Source of the DNA: Amaurobius ferox | Lineage: Eukaryota; Arthropoda; Arachnida; Araneae; Amaurobiidae | Length of the DNA stretch: 64,000 nt | Direction: 5' to 3' | Assembly: GCA_951213105.1 (NCBI GenBank) | Contig: OX578139.1 | Span: forward strand, 68,748,754 to 68,812,753 | Part shown: piece by piece, positions 1 to 32,964 of the stretch | Layout: the number at the start of each line of letters is the position of its first letter | How positions within the stretch are numbered: the first letter of the stretch is position 1 | Notes under the pieces: model-generated | What the model saw: the letters and a program-made list of their open reading frames with translations, nothing else | Told to the model about the DNA's origin: nothing | Database searches by the model: none | Position numbers and translations under genes: made by a program

Positions 1-242
1 CATTTTTTCAACCCGTGTTTAATCTAAAACTAGTTGGATGATATTATTCTGTTACATTTCCATATGTCCCACAGACTGTATCAACAACATACTAAATTTA
101 AACATCGAATTTAATTTTATTTGATTTTGATATCGAATAAAATTTAATTTTGCTAAAGTCATTTTTACGGCAGTGATCAAAAAGACAGACACAATGAACA
201 AAGTCATAAGCTCTTTACAACTATCTTGGAAAGTGTTAAAAA
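1..242 (+). repeat. Family A repeat, 3' end only (truncated by window start)
   Basis: Matches the last ~240 bases of the 1.3-kb family A copies at 29465, 36933 and 60626. It shares the TTTTTCAACCCG-type opening, the 'CAACATACTAAA' block, the 'TCATTTTTACGGCAGT' block, a short CAGA tract and the closing hairpin that ends in AAAGTGTTAAAAA. It is more diverged than the other copies. No coding capacity is seen. Confidence 0.75.
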
Positions 243-1242
243 TGAATATTTAATGCTAATTAATATATTTCTAGTTCTATCTCTTGGTATATTGATGGAA
301 TTTTAAATCCCGCTTTTAAATCCTGGAACTAGGGCCATATCCTTGAAAATATAGAAATCTGTAAGCAGAATATATACTGCAGAAGCTATATTTAAATATT
401 GCAGTGCTAGCACGATTGAAACTTTGTCCGGAGAGAAGAGGCAAACTTTGGAATACGAAAAAAACATTGATCATTTTTCAATAATAAAATAATTTCAGAA
501 AATCAATTCAGTATAATTCTGCTATTATAAATACAAATTTAATATAAAAAGTTTTTAACAGTTTTTTTTATGTTTTATGAAAGCTACGCAACAAACCAAG
601 TAAAACTGGTAAGGAAACCGTGCTAAATAAAATCATGAAGCAGGTTGAAAAACTGTTGTAATTGATGATAACCCTCTCATTTATTCAATCTATAAAGAGA
701 AATGTATTGCAAAAATAATATTCTAATTTCTTGTTTTCAAGATACAAGGCCTCAGAAGGCTTTGTGTCGAAATATACGAACCAACGGCGCCGATTTTGTG
801 GGTTCGAGACACTTTTTGAACCCCCCATAATTTTGTTGTGGATTCCTCGAACCCTAATATTTGTGTGCATATATAGTGCGGAAATTGTACACCACCATGC
901 ATAAATTTTAATTATTGTTATTAATATTTCAAGTGTTTCATTATTCATTCCTTGTTTACTATATATAAAGTAGCGTATAGAGCCACCCCCCTCAAACTAT
1001 TTATTGTATTCTAAATACAGGATTTTAACTCTAAAATGATTTAAAGAGAATTTTGTTGACTTTTTTAACATTGGTAAAAACTCCTAAAAATAAATTTTAT
1101 GCTTTTTGTTATTTTCATAAAGATAATTGAGTTGGAAATTCACAGAGTATCTGTGTTTTATTGTATTATAATAACGTAAGAAAAGCAAAATAAATGAAAT
1201 AAATAATTAACTAGAGAAAAAAATATAGTTTTATGTACTTAA
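243..1242. other. AT-rich stretch, nothing recognised
   Basis: About 1 kb of low-complexity AT-rich DNA. A minus-strand open frame at 685-948 (87 codons) has no recognisable domain and is probably chance. No RNA gene or repeat structure was seen. Confidence 0.5.
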
Positions 1243-2200
1243 CTAGCAGCATACCCGTTCTTCGTACGGAGTATATAATATAAAGAAACTTGAAATTCAT
1301 AATCATGCCCAAATTCTAATAGTATACTAAATGACATGATTAATCAAAATATTCTTTTAAAATATTTAATATAATGCTCCTAAAAAGAAATTTAAGAATC
1401 TCTGTTCTCGCTATATAAAATTATCTTCATGGACATATCTGAAGAATAAAACATCTTGGACCCCTTATGTAAGCAAATATAAAAAAAAATATGGAATTGA
1501 ATCAATATATGCAAAATAAAAGCGTTAAAATTGTATGGGACCCGTACTAAGTATATACGCGAATATTAGAAAATATAACCTGTATTAGTAGATTACATGT
1601 ATAAATTGAAAATACCAATAAACCCGTAATCTTTAAATCTGAAGACAGTCATTTATTCCAATATATGTCAAAATTAAAGTGCTAAAATTATATGGGAAGA
1701 TATACACGTACTACTTATAATGTCCGATTATTAGTAGAAGATTACCCGTTTTGCAATATGAGTCACAAATGTTTTTTGGTAAAATACAACAGACGACGTA
1801 ATAAATTGAATATATAATTAATCCCCTTAATCTTCATACCAGAAGACTGTACTTGATTCCAATATATATGCCAATATATGTCAAAATATATGCCAATATA
1901 CCTGTACTACTTATATTCTCGTAGGTTAGAAGATATACCCGTGCATTCCTAGAAGATTACTCGTACAACGTACAATATGCGTGTGTCAGCAATTTTTGCC
2001 GCAATAAAACAATGGCGTAATAACTTAAAAATATCAATAATTCCTGAATCAATAATTCCGGAAAATATCAATAATAATAATGTTTAAACCTGAAGAGTAT
2101 AATTGATATTATCCAGTCCAAAATGAAATGGCAATGAAATTTATTTTTTATACATATCTTCATTATTCAAATCGGAAAGGTTTTAATAAAAATCGTCTGC
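1243..2200 (+). repeat. Degenerate interspersed repeat, paired with the copy at 3186
   Basis: Begins ACTAGCAGCATACCCGTTC and reads through phrases that recur at 3186-3960, such as 'AAAGAAACTTGAAATTC', 'AGAAGATTACCCGT' and 'CCAATATATGCCAATATA'. The two copies are imperfect direct repeats about 1.95 kb apart. The ACTAG...ACCCGT start also resembles those at about 34735 and 34853, which lead into a tandem array ending in a CAGA microsatellite, so all may be old Helentron-type non-autonomous elements (inference). Confidence 0.5.
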
Positions 2201-2269
2201 CGCATAAACACATTGGATTTAAATCCGTTGCTAAGCGACATCATATCATTTGCTTCAAATAAATTGGTA

Positions 2270-2930
2270 GAAAAAATATCGTCTAAATAGTTATATTTCT
2301 ATGGAACATTTGGCGACAGTTTCGTCAAATTAGCGACATTTTAAAAAATCGCCAAATTTATCGCCAAGTGGGACTGTAGAACTGACAGTTCCACTTTGTG
2401 ACAAATTGACGAAATATCATCACAATACTATCCCCTAACAAAAAACAATTAATATCATTTATGTAGCGCAATTTTATCAATTTCAAGATGTTTTTATAGA
2501 TTTGAAAACATTTTTATCAATTTGGTGACATTTTAAAAATTCGCTAAATGTATTACTAAGTAGGATGGTTGGTCTGACAGATAAATGCTAACCAAACATC
2601 ATTTCAGTACTCTCTTCTAACAAAACAAAAAAAAATTTCATTGATATGTAGAAGACCCAAGCCACACGACCAACCCGAAAGTTTATGGCAGCTGTTTGTG
2701 TGTCGTTTATATCAATTTAGCGACATTTCCGTCAATTGGCAAAGTTTAAGAAAAAATGTCAAATTAGCCATATCCCTCCAAATTCGTAGCTTTGAATTTG
2801 CAGATCTGAATGAAACATTCTTATCCCGTTTCAATATACTAAATGAAAACACTACAATTGTATTAGAAGATATACCCGCTCTACTCTTTTTCTGTTTCAA
2901 CAATCGGCTATATGAATTTATTGGCTAAAC
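2270..2930 (+). repeat. Remnant resembling the 'GCGACATT' segment of family B
   Basis: Contains repeated phrases such as 'TTAGCGACATTTT', 'AATCGCCAAATTTATCGCC' and 'TTTGGTGACATTTT'. They resemble the diagnostic segment of the family B elements (for example 31315-31390 and 33140-33230). The open frame at 2641-2928 runs through this repeat and is not treated as a gene. Confidence 0.35.
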
Positions 2931-3185
2931 ACAATATATGAGTTTAGTAGCTAAATACGATATAAGCTTGAAAACTATCTGCCAAAATAAATGAAATTGA
3001 TGTACGCAGTCAGCAATTAATATAATTAAAAGAAAAATCAAACCGTCCATTCATAAGATATACTTTTATATCCATTTATTTATTATTTAAATCGAAAAAA
3101 AATAATAAAAACATTAACAAACACATTTAATTTAATTGCGATGCCGAGCAACATGATATATCCTCCTAAAATGTTAAAATTTATT

Positions 3186-4588
3186 AACCACTAACAGCAC
3201 ACCCGTTATTCCTACGGAGTGTATAATTTAAAGAAACTTAAAGTTCGCAATCATGTGCAAATTCTGTTAAAATATTAAATTTATTGCTCCTAAAGAGAAG
3301 TTTAAGAATATATGTTCTCACTATGAAAAATTATCTTCACGATCAGATCTGAAGAATAAAACATCCTGCCCCCTTTTGTAAGCAAATTTACAGAAGAAAA
3401 AATAGGAATTGAATGAATATATGCATACCCGTACTAATTATATTGTCGCAGATTAGAAAATATGCCAATGTGTTAGTAGAAGATTACCCGTATTACAATA
3501 TGCGTCTCAAAAATATTTGCCAAAATAAAAGAGATGACGTAAAAAACTGAAAACATCAATAATATCCGTACTCTTTATACCAGAAGGTCGTAATTGATTC
3601 CAATATATGCCAATATATATCAAAACATATGTCAATATACCTGTACTACTTATATTCTCGTAGATTAAAAGATATACACGTGTATTTGTAGAAGATTCGT
3701 ACAACATACAATATATGAGTTTAAACAATTTTTGTCATAATAAAATAATTGCATAATAACTTGAAAATATCAATAATCCTTGAATCAATAATCCCCGAAA
3801 ATATAAATAATAATAATTTTTAAACCTGAAGACCGTAATTGATATTATCCAGTCAAAAATGCTATAAGAAAAATCAAATCGTTCTTTTCTAAAATATATT
3901 TTTATATCCATTTATTTATTATTCAAATCGAAAAAATAATTATTAAAATTAACAGACAGATTTAATTTAATTGCGTTTCTGAGTAACATGATATAAGATA
4001 GAATCTTATAACATGTTAAATATGTCATGTCTTATAACATAAACTGAGAAATTAAATAACGATTTTGATTTCTCTATACTTCTCATTGTTCCGTAAAAGC
4101 TTGTTTTAAATAAACCATGAACCATGGAGATAGATTTCCCCTTTAAATCATGTTTCAAACAATTCATGTTTTCAGAAAGTGACTAATTAACGCAAACAAT
4201 CTCCCATCAAACTCAGAGATTAAATTTTAATTCACTTTCAAACGATTTTCAAGCTTTTCGTTTGGATAAACCACGGAGTTAGGGAGTAGAACTCCTAGGA
4301 AAAAGTTCCGTTTTTCATTAATATCTCGACAACCCCAGGTCTTAGAAACTCGAAACTTGGACAAAATTTATGGGGGGATATTTCAAGGCTATTTACCAAA
4401 TTTCATTAAATTCGGTTCAGCCGTTTTTCCGTGATGATGAGAAAAACGAAAATTTCGTTTTTTATTAATATCTCGAGAACCACTGGTCGTAGAAACTCAA
4501 AACACGGATATAATTTTAAGTGGGGCTATTTCTGGGCTACCCACAAAATTTCATCAAATTCGGTTCAGCCGTTCTCCCGTGATGGTGT

Positions 4589-4626
<38 letters not shown>

Positions 4627-4649
4627 TTTTCATTTTTATTTATATAGAT
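3186..4649 (+). repeat. Helentron/HINE-like (pearl-like) non-autonomous element, tentative
   Basis: Starts with an ACCCGT-type head that is a copy of 1243. It ends with two tandem units of about 144 bp (4315-4458 and 4459-4600), each holding 'TTAATATCTCGA' and 'AAATTCGGTTCAGCCGTT'. A (CAGA)n tract at about 4594-4625 and a 'TTTATATAGATT' tail follow. A short core repeat followed by an ACAG/CAGA microsatellite and short tail is the layout known for DINE-1/pearl/HINE elements. The left boundary is uncertain and the class is inferred from layout only. Confidence 0.4.
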
Positions 4650-5049
4650 TATAATTTGCTTCATGCTAGCATTTTAGACGTCTTATTCCAGATAATCTGA
4701 TTGAGTAAAATAAATTTAAATTAAACTAAAATCCTTTGAAAAAAGCATGGGCCATTCGATGTAAGATTTTTTGAACCCCCAGTAATTTTTCAAGTCGGAG
4801 CCTATGATAGCGAGGAGGCATGTGTTTGTTCTCAAAAAAAGAAGAAATGTTGGAAAATTACATTAATGCGGCTTGAATATATCATGGACATATACTTAAA
4901 ATGTCAAGAAAATTAGCTTATTAATTTACATTTATTAATCAAAAGAATATGGCAGAGTCCAAGAAAAAATTGGATGTACCACTTTAGAATTCGGAATACT
5001 AAAATGTTTTACTTAAACATCCGGAATCAATTACATTTAATCGTCATAA
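4650..5049. other. AT-rich spacer, nothing recognised
   Basis: No open frame, RNA gene or repeat with a partner in the window was recognised. Confidence 0.4.
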
Positions 5050-5255
5050 TGTTTTCACTTTTGAGCTTGCCAAGTCTCTCTGGCTTTCAATAAGCAATTT
5101 CAGTATAATTATCACACGAAAATTATCTAACAGAATTACGATCTTGCCAAGCTTGCCAAATGTAGGGCTTTTGAGCTTGTCAAGTGTGTCTGGCTTTCAA
5201 TAAGCAATTTCAGTATAATTATCACACAAAATTATCTAACAGAATTACGATCACC
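5050..5255. repeat. Tandem duplication, two copies, period ~111 bp
   Basis: The block from 'TTTTGAGCTTGCCAAGTCTC' through 'AGAATTACGATC' (5056-5141) recurs at 5167-5252 with only a few changes. The copies share 'GGCTTTCAATAAGCAATTTC' and 'AGTATAATTATCACAC'. High identity suggests a fairly recent duplication. Confidence 0.8.
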
Positions 5256-7090
5256 CCAAAAATACTCTAATTCCTAAAAGCTTGTTTAAGTGAGTAAATA
5301 TAAGATAAATAGGGTCATTAAAAATGCGAATTGATACACCAGTTTGAAACATCCTAGAAGAAGAATTTACGCAGAAACAAAATACTATAATATGCCTTTC
5401 AGAACCAAGGATGTTACAAAAAATGTAAACTTTTAGTTGCAAAAAAATATTTTGGTGCATCATTTGCAAATGTTAATCTCCGTTAATTATTGCTTTAAGA
5501 ACTGAATATATTTCATTTAACCCCCCTCCTGCCCCTACTTTTCATATTATTACTTTCTTCACATATTTATTGAATAACTTAATAAAATCTAAAACTTTTA
5601 GATTTTAAAGCGTGAAATGTTGACAATTGTGAAAGTTTAATTGAAAATAAATCCATAGAAAATTGAAATGTAATAACTTAGTGAAATATATATTTTTGTG
5701 TTTAGATACTGGATGATTTGTTTGTTTTTTAATGTACAGCATGGGACATTTCCATATTTTTCAGAAAATTCAGCCATGGTCCATAGTGCAACTTGTTGTT
5801 GATCTATTACCCCCGGCCCCAGAGTACCATGATCCGCTTTGTCACATGCCATTTAAAACAATATACAGCAAAAAGTAATTGTAATTATTGTTTATAAGTA
5901 TAGCATAAAAGTGAATATATATACAATATGCTTACCCATTTAAAATGATACTTTCGTTGTTGTTTAAAAGAAAAGTGCCAAAATGTCAAAAATTGGTGCA
6001 TTGTACCCCGGTCTCCCCTATGTTACAGTTGAACTTAATTCCAAAACAAATTTGAATCAAATGTCAACAATGATTCACATTAAAAATAATATCCATGAAA
6101 AAATATATTACATAACTGTTTAAAAAAAATAACACGATTAAATATATATACGAGGTGATTGAAAAATTGCATCAATGTTTCACATCATATAATGAGCCGA
6201 AAAATTGAAATAGTATTTTTTTTTCCGTTAAGAGGCAGTTATATACCATAAAAATATATAAATATTGTCTGTTGTTTTTAATGCGCAAGACTATAATTAC
6301 ATAACGATTTGCTGTCAATCACATATATGGCGTTTTTCAGATTTAAATAATTGTTATTTTGGAGCAATATTTCTCCAGCTATTCTTATGTGAGTGACATT
6401 GGAAAGTTTCAGAGGAGTTCGATGAAGACTTTTAGAGGAGTTCGGTGAAGAGTTTCAGAGGAGTTCGATGAGAAGAGTTTCAGCAACGCATTCTCTATTT
6501 CAGATAGTCTATCCTAAGTTAAAATGGTAGACCCGCCTGTTCATGCTCTGTCTGGCAACAGATGTAGTTTCTTCAAATCGCTTTAGTAACCTGGCAATTG
6601 TTGAATTGTAAAGGATTTAAGCAGCATGGGTATTTGTTATTTTAAACTCTTCAAATATTTTCTCAAAATAATTGCTAGGAAATTATTTTTTAAAATAGAA
6701 TGCATTTTTAAAATAGAAATTAGTTCACTGTGGGAAAACGCCATGTTCTTCAATTTAAAAATAATAAGTCTGTAACAATCGTCTGATTTATTAAAAAGAA
6801 CAGACAATATTTCTGACATGGTTTTGAAGTGTGAGTAAGTAAGAGTTTATAAGTTATATTAATTCCTCCTAACTGAAAAAATTCTACTATTTCAATTTTT
6901 CAATACATTCAATTTTAATTGCCTGTGCTTCACTTATTGATCACCTAGTATTTTGACATTATGCAAGTCTATACCCATTGCAATATAAATCATTAGACAT
7001 TTTTGTTATTAAGATCAATGTTTTTGTATTGTTGGATACTGGAGAAAGCAACTTTTCATGACAAAGTAAATTCAGGTAAAGTCCTTTAAT
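5256..7090. other. 3' flank and probable 3' UTR side of the receptor gene
   Basis: AT-rich DNA downstream of the receptor stop codon. The UTR length cannot be fixed from sequence alone. Around 6400-6480 a short triplicate 'TTTCAGAGGAGTTCGATGA' motif occurs. Open frames here (for example 5251-5469, 5637-5852, 6637-6819) have no recognisable features. Confidence 0.4.
6787..6792 (-). terminator. Candidate polyadenylation signal AATAAA for the receptor
   Basis: TTTATT on the plus strand reads AATAAA on the minus strand, about 300 bases after the stop codon at 7091. The hexamer is common by chance in such AT-rich DNA, so this is only a candidate. Confidence 0.2.
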
Positions 7091-27282
<20,192 letters not shown>

Positions 27283-28889
27283 TTTGAGCGTTTATTACTT
27301 AGTTCAAATACGAACTTTTATTTGTTTATTGCTTGGTTGTAGTTATAACTTCTTATTATATTATTTATTAGTCATCTCTTTATTTCAAATTTCCAATATG
27401 TCAATGGAAAATATTGTTCCATTTGAGCAATTATCATTTTATTTATAGTAAGATGCTTTAACACCCGTGTTCAAAGTTTATACTGTATAAGATATGCAAG
27501 TACTTCATATGAAATATGAGCAACCTTCATTTAGCTTAGCACAACTCGTAAAATGTGTTGCAGATCAGCTTGTTTATAACTTAATTTTTGATTCAATGGA
27601 AACAACATTATAGAATTGGCGTTTCAAATGCTTTCTATGATATAAGGCAATTTGTAATTAAATATGAAACAATGTTTATGCTATAAATAATACATTATAG
27701 CACGTTTCCTTTAAGAAGCGAAATTTATGTTTTTGTATGATATTCTAGCTGTTTCCATAAAATATCTGAATAAATTCATTAGATAAGATAAACAAATATT
27801 CTTAAGTAAATTTCCGATCAAAGTATGTTGTCAATACAGTTTTCCTTATCAGTTTCTTATATCCGCTCTTATAAAATTATATATACTGGTGTAAATTATA
27901 AATTTAATAAACCAGTTACAAAAACATAAAACATGTTTTATTGATATTTGAATACCAAAACATAGGGAAATAAACCGTCTTTCATTAGAAGCCTTTCTTA
28001 GAATGACCTACATCAGAAGCAGCTACTCTCTGATCACCTATTTAACTTTCTTCTTTTTCCACATTCTGAGATATTAGCTAGTGCCGCAAATTTCAACCAA
28101 TGAGACATAACGAGATGATTTGAGCAAAAAGTTCTTCAAAGGAAAATTAAGTAGCCAATCTTTTGATTCCAGAAAATTCCATGTTCTCATTTGATCTAAT
28201 GACGTCTCTTATGGCCTGAAAAATAAGGATTTATCAGAAAACATATAACATTTATCTCAAATACAATTACTTCCATTACTCTTGAGGTTATTATATTACA
28301 TTGTAGCATGCAAATAAGTGGCTTTTATATTTGATTGCTATTGAGCGAATAATCTATACAAAAACTTAACTCATTTCCTATAGTAATAAATATTAGCTAT
28401 TAAATTAATTGAAGATTTGTAGATAAAAGCGTTCGAATATCATAGTAACAGAACCCACCTATAGGTGGCTTTCCCGCAGTTTGAAATATCTCTCCTAGTG
28501 GAAAGACAACAATCCGTGCACCAGGTTTTGCTCTTTGTAGCTCTCTTGAACGGAATAGCCGATAATTGCACTGACAGCGAGAAAGCTTGTTACGTGTTGT
28601 TATGGATTATTTCACAATTGAAGAATGTGATATCCTACGAACCACATAAAAATATAAAGGAGCCAAGAGGTCATTAAGACCTTCAAAATTATTTGTAATT
28701 GACGTCAGAAAGATTATAGGCCAATACATATATATATTTTCGAGTTACAGCTTCTCACTTTTCATTCATTGCACTTTCAAACCCTTTTATTATATATATA
28801 TATATATATATATATACAAGATTCTTTATATATATTATAAAGAATTATTTATATATATATAAGATTCTTTATATATATTATAAGATATT

Positions 28890-28940
<51 letters not shown>

Positions 28941-29464
28941 TACACTATACAGTCATCAAATTCTAAAGAAAAAAAACATCACACAAACCTGCATCTCAAT
29001 AAACTGTCATTTATCTAGGATAATTCCACCAATTAGCGCGGTTTCAAACATTAACATTTATTATCATAATTGCAAATTCTAAAAGTATCTTTAGAGAAAT
29101 TAATAACCACCCTAGACATAAATTCACTGTACGTGGACAACTTCAGTTGTTAAAAGAATAGCTCATTAAAATAATTCCAAATTTTTTGAACAAGAAATAA
29201 ATAAATGGAAAATTTTTGCATCACCATTTTATTATTTTACCAGAAGTGTAGAAAGTAGAGTCTATATTACTGACCTTTCCAGGCAGTTATCTCTGCAAAG
29301 ATTGGTTGTTATGTAAAAATAAAAAAAAGTTGAGAGCAATGATGAGGTAAATTTAAGTGTCGAATGTATTACTTAGTTCTCATGTTAAAATGATTATTAA
29401 ATACACACACGGTATCTCCCTCTGAGCTAAGAATCTCTATATTAAATATTTCTCAATATATTAA
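27283..29464. other. Receptor 5' flank; no recognised gene
   Basis: The receptor promoter and any 5' UTR exons must lie here or further right, but no distinct core promoter could be picked out in this AT-rich DNA. The open frame at 28465-28677 (70 codons) has no recognised domain. Confidence 0.4.
28787..28943. repeat. (TA)n microsatellite with 'AGATTCTTTATATAT' interruptions
   Basis: TA runs broken by three copies of 'AAGATTCTTTATATATATTATAA'-like text, so it is a compound micro/minisatellite. Confidence 0.9.
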
Positions 29465-30787
29465 AACAAGAAAGATCAATCATGCTTAAAGCATTGATTA
29501 TGAAACACTTTCCAACTTCAATGCAATTTTATTTAAACAGGTCTAAAATGCAATACATTCCTCTGTAATATTTTGAAACTTGTCACAATACTGCATTAAT
29601 TTAATATATTTGAAAACTTTAACCTTCATCGAATAAAGTGAACTTCATTCAAATGACGGCATTGAAATATAAATTGCCGGGTTTAAACATCTCTAAAATG
29701 TTATACATTCCTCGGTAATAGTTTTAGAATTATCATAATGCTACGATAAATTATTATATTTGAAAACATCATCGAAAACAACTGAAATTAATTCAAATGA
29801 CGTCATAGAAAAAATAACACGCCTGGATCTCTCTATAAAAACAGGATTTCATTCACAACTTTCTCCCATTCATTTCATTCATCACAATACTATAATAATT
29901 TATTTTATTTAAACATTTTATTTAAGACCATGGAGCTACAAATAATTAAACTCTATGCTTAAAACTTCATCGAAAAAAATCGTCCTTCTCTTTATAAAAT
30001 CAATTAATATTTCATGTATATCAGCCATGCAGACTCCATGGACTAAATTATTTTGTGTTAAAAAATACAGGAATTCTAATACAACTCATTCTACATATTT
30101 TGCTGTTTACATTTTACATAGGTGAAAAATAGGCTTAGTTGTAGAAATAATCAAATTTAGACGAGCATTTAAACTCAAATATATTGTCATTGCGTTGTTT
30201 CAGTATGTAGATGCACAGAATTTAAGCAAAAATAAAGTAGTTTTAGGACGGATACAACACTCAATATGAATTAAAAAGAACTTAAAAAAATCACGATTTT
30301 GAAACAAGTTGGATGCCATATATCATTTTGAAATGGGTCCTGTGATCGTTTCATATCATGGTCACGTGATCGTTTCATATAAGAGGTGTAATTATTATTT
30401 TAATATTTTTATTTAAAAAACTACTGAATATATTTCGCTGAATTTTTTTATATATGTTTTATGGAACAATTTGAATATTACCTAAAATTTTCGAAGCAAT
30501 TTGTGAATTTTAAATCCGCTTAAAAAATGTTTGAAAAATTAGGTCCCGTAGGGCTCAATGTATTTCATTTTTTCGACCCGGGTTCAATCCAAAACTAATT
30601 GGGTAATATTGTTCATTTATATTCCCATAGGTTCTACAGACCGTCTGAACAACATACTGAAATTTCATTTTGATTAAGTCATTCTTACGGCAGTTATCGT
30701 GCTAACGGACAGACAGACAGACAGCCAGACAGATAGAATGAAGCAAAGTCATAAACACTTTGCAACTTTGTTGTAAAGTGTTAAAAA
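29465..30787 (+). repeat. Family A, complete copy 1 (1.32 kb)
   Basis: Starts AACAAGAAAGATCAATCATG and ends in a hairpin ACACTTTGCAAC...GTTGTAAAGTGTT followed by AAAAA. It aligns over its whole length with 36933-38244 and, inverted, 60626-61936. An internal (CAGA)n tract lies at about 30708-30732. It has no coding region and a highly conserved 'CATTCAAATGACGTCATAG'-like block (CRE-like ATGACGTCAT near 29798). The class is unknown. Confidence 0.85.
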
Positions 30788-31133
30788 CAAGCTGCACTCA
30801 TCGCCGCCGTCTCCTCTGCCCTTGACAAAATCGGTTAAAAATTTTTCCTATCAAGGCTAGTGTCAGACCTATTAGTATCAAAATATTAGAAATTTTATTC
30901 TGTATGATGGTTTAGAATTTTGCGCCATGTGTTGTCTCCTATTTGGGCTACACTGGGTTTAAAATTTCTAATTTTTTCACAATTTTAAAGGGAACTCTTG
31001 CTTTCATTTATCTTCAAAATCTAATCTTTCTGTGGTGAAAATGCTGTTACCATTTCAAAAGAAGTAATATTTAAATTATTTAACTTTCATTGTTAAAAAA
31101 GCTGTGGAGATTTCAAATGATGCAATGTTTAAA
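30788..31133. other. Spacer, nothing recognised
   Basis: AT-rich; begins with a short GC-richer piece 'CATCGCCGCCGTCTCC'. Confidence 0.4.
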
Positions 31134-32052
31134 ACATCTGATGTGGGCAGCACATGACTTTCCTTATATAATGCAATGAATTTACTACTTTTGCAGTAAA
31201 AAATGTTATTCTTATAGTAGATACTTATATTCTTTCCAAGATATTGAATTTTCTTCAATTAGTCGTAATTTTCATTGATTAAGCGTCATTTTTATCCATT
31301 TGGCGAGATTTTTGTTAATTTGGCAACAATTAAAAATGTCGCCAAGTTAGCGACATTCTACCAAATTCGTCACCAAAATCTCACCAAGCGTTATGGACGG
31401 AGAAATAAGTTATTCTTACAGCAGATAAATGACTATTGGCGTTCAAATACAAAAATATTACTCAAAGCATCTTTTTTCATTTATGGAATGAGCTAGACCC
31501 ACGACATTATCGCATGGTATTACATATGAAAAGTGAACATGCTTCTCAATAGGAAATACATTTTTTTTTATTTTATATAACTTTTTGATAATTTTTTTGA
31601 AAAATGTGCAATATCTCGAGAACGGTTCATGTTAGCGTTCTAAAATTTATGTCAATCGTTTTCTAATGAAAAATTGCATAAGAAATGCTTATTTGCGTAA
31701 CTTTATTCCAGGTTCTGATTTCTTGACGATTTTTTCAAAATTTCACTCGAAAATTTAGATGGGTTCTGAACATTCGATTGCGTATAAAAACTATAGGCTT
31801 CCAGTGTTTACGAATTGTAATTTTTGTACCACATTTTGTTCGATTCGGTCCATTCGTTCGTCAGTTATCGTCTCCACAGACTCACTGACACACACACACA
31901 CATACTTTCACACACACACACAGACATCACTTAAAAATTTTTGATTCGTGATCAGGGATGCTTGAAACGTGCTCTCCCGTCGAAAACTCGAATTCGAATT
32001 TTCGACCCCGTCACAATACTTTCCTTATACATTATTGTATATAAGGAAAGTA
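31134..32052 (+). mobile_element. Family B MITE-like element, copy 1
   Basis: Begins ATCTGATGTGGGCAGCACAT then GACTTTCCTTATATAATG and ends in the hairpin CTTTCCTTATACATT...GTATATAAGGAAAG. The motif ACTTTCCTTATA is therefore present inverted at both ends. Inside are 'TTTGGCGAGATTTTTG', 'AATATCTCGAGAACGGTTC', 'TTCGTCAGTTATCGTCTCC', a (CA)n tract (31888-31921), 'TTGATTCGTGATCAGG' and 'CTCCCGTCGAAAACTCG'. No transposase. Confidence 0.8.
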
Positions 32053-32964
32053 ATAATTTAAACAATTAAAAATAAATGTATTATTCATAGATCGATAATT
32101 AAAGCTATCGGTGAAGCTATCGATTGAATATTGAATCTATCGTTGTAAATATGCAACTTTTAGTTACATATTTATACTTCCCGGTTAATGGTGAGAGAGC
32201 TCTCGAAGATAGATTAGAGAAGGTTCGGAAAGCACCAAACAAGGGACGGAACACCAACGGCCTTATTGCGCCTGAGTAGCAGCTGGAACTAAAGCACACG
32301 CGAAGCTCTCGCGAACACTTTAGTTCTACCAGCTTAGTTAGTGATCAGCAGAGAACCCTGCTTAGGTTAATGAACTGCAAAAATGCATCAAAGAAAATGT
32401 CTGCTCAGGTCTGCAAGGTTCGGTGTCTGGTCGGATAGTGAACCTTGTTTAGGTTAGATATCATCTGGTAGGTGAGGTCCAACCTGCTTATGTCAGGCCC
32501 CACCTGTTTATTTTAGATCTCAGGTGCTTAGGTCAGGTATCTTCTGCTTATGTTTCTGAGCGGCAGCGACCAAGGTATGAAGTTCCAGAGCTCCGGGATC
32601 TAGCGAGCGTATACAAGCAGGGCTCACTGGGCAGTCGTGTGCGCCGGACGGATTAAAGAGCTCGCTAAAACGAGCTAAGGGGGGCTGAGTATGCCAGCGA
32701 ATAAGGGACGAAACCCCAGTAGGCCAATTAACGACAACTTTAATTGGCATCAATCAAAGGTCAGGGTATCACCGCCTCAATTAATCCTCAATAATCCACT
32801 GTCTCATTGATCTCAAATAGACCACATTTAAGCATCATTTTTCATCTCAGTGATCTCAAATAAACCGCAAGTAAACATCAACAATCCACTATCTGTCTCA
32901 GTGGTGACCTCAATTAGAATGCCATTAATAACCAGCTATCAACTGCATCTAACCAGAAGATTAA
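32053..32964. other. Unclassified spacer between two family B copies
   Basis: GC-richer than its neighbours. A strong hairpin lies at 32281-32334 (AGCTGGAACTAAAG / CTTTAGTTCTACCAGCT with an inner CGCGA/TCGCG stem). Degenerate direct repeats of 'GCTTAGGTCAGGT' type lie at 32360-32560 and 'CTCAGTGATCTCAAATA' type at 32800-32900. A 77-codon minus-strand open frame (32520-32753) has no recognised domain. It may be an unclassified TE. Confidence 0.35.

Noticed and set aside
29465..30787. Helitron call for family A
   Set aside because: A 3' hairpin is present but it is followed by AAAAA instead of CTRR, and no 5' TC start with an A|T target is evident.
32520..32753. 77-codon minus-strand open frame (VNWPTGVSSLIRW...)
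   Set aside because: Slightly GC-rich and looks protein-like, but no family was recognised and it lies among degenerate direct repeats.
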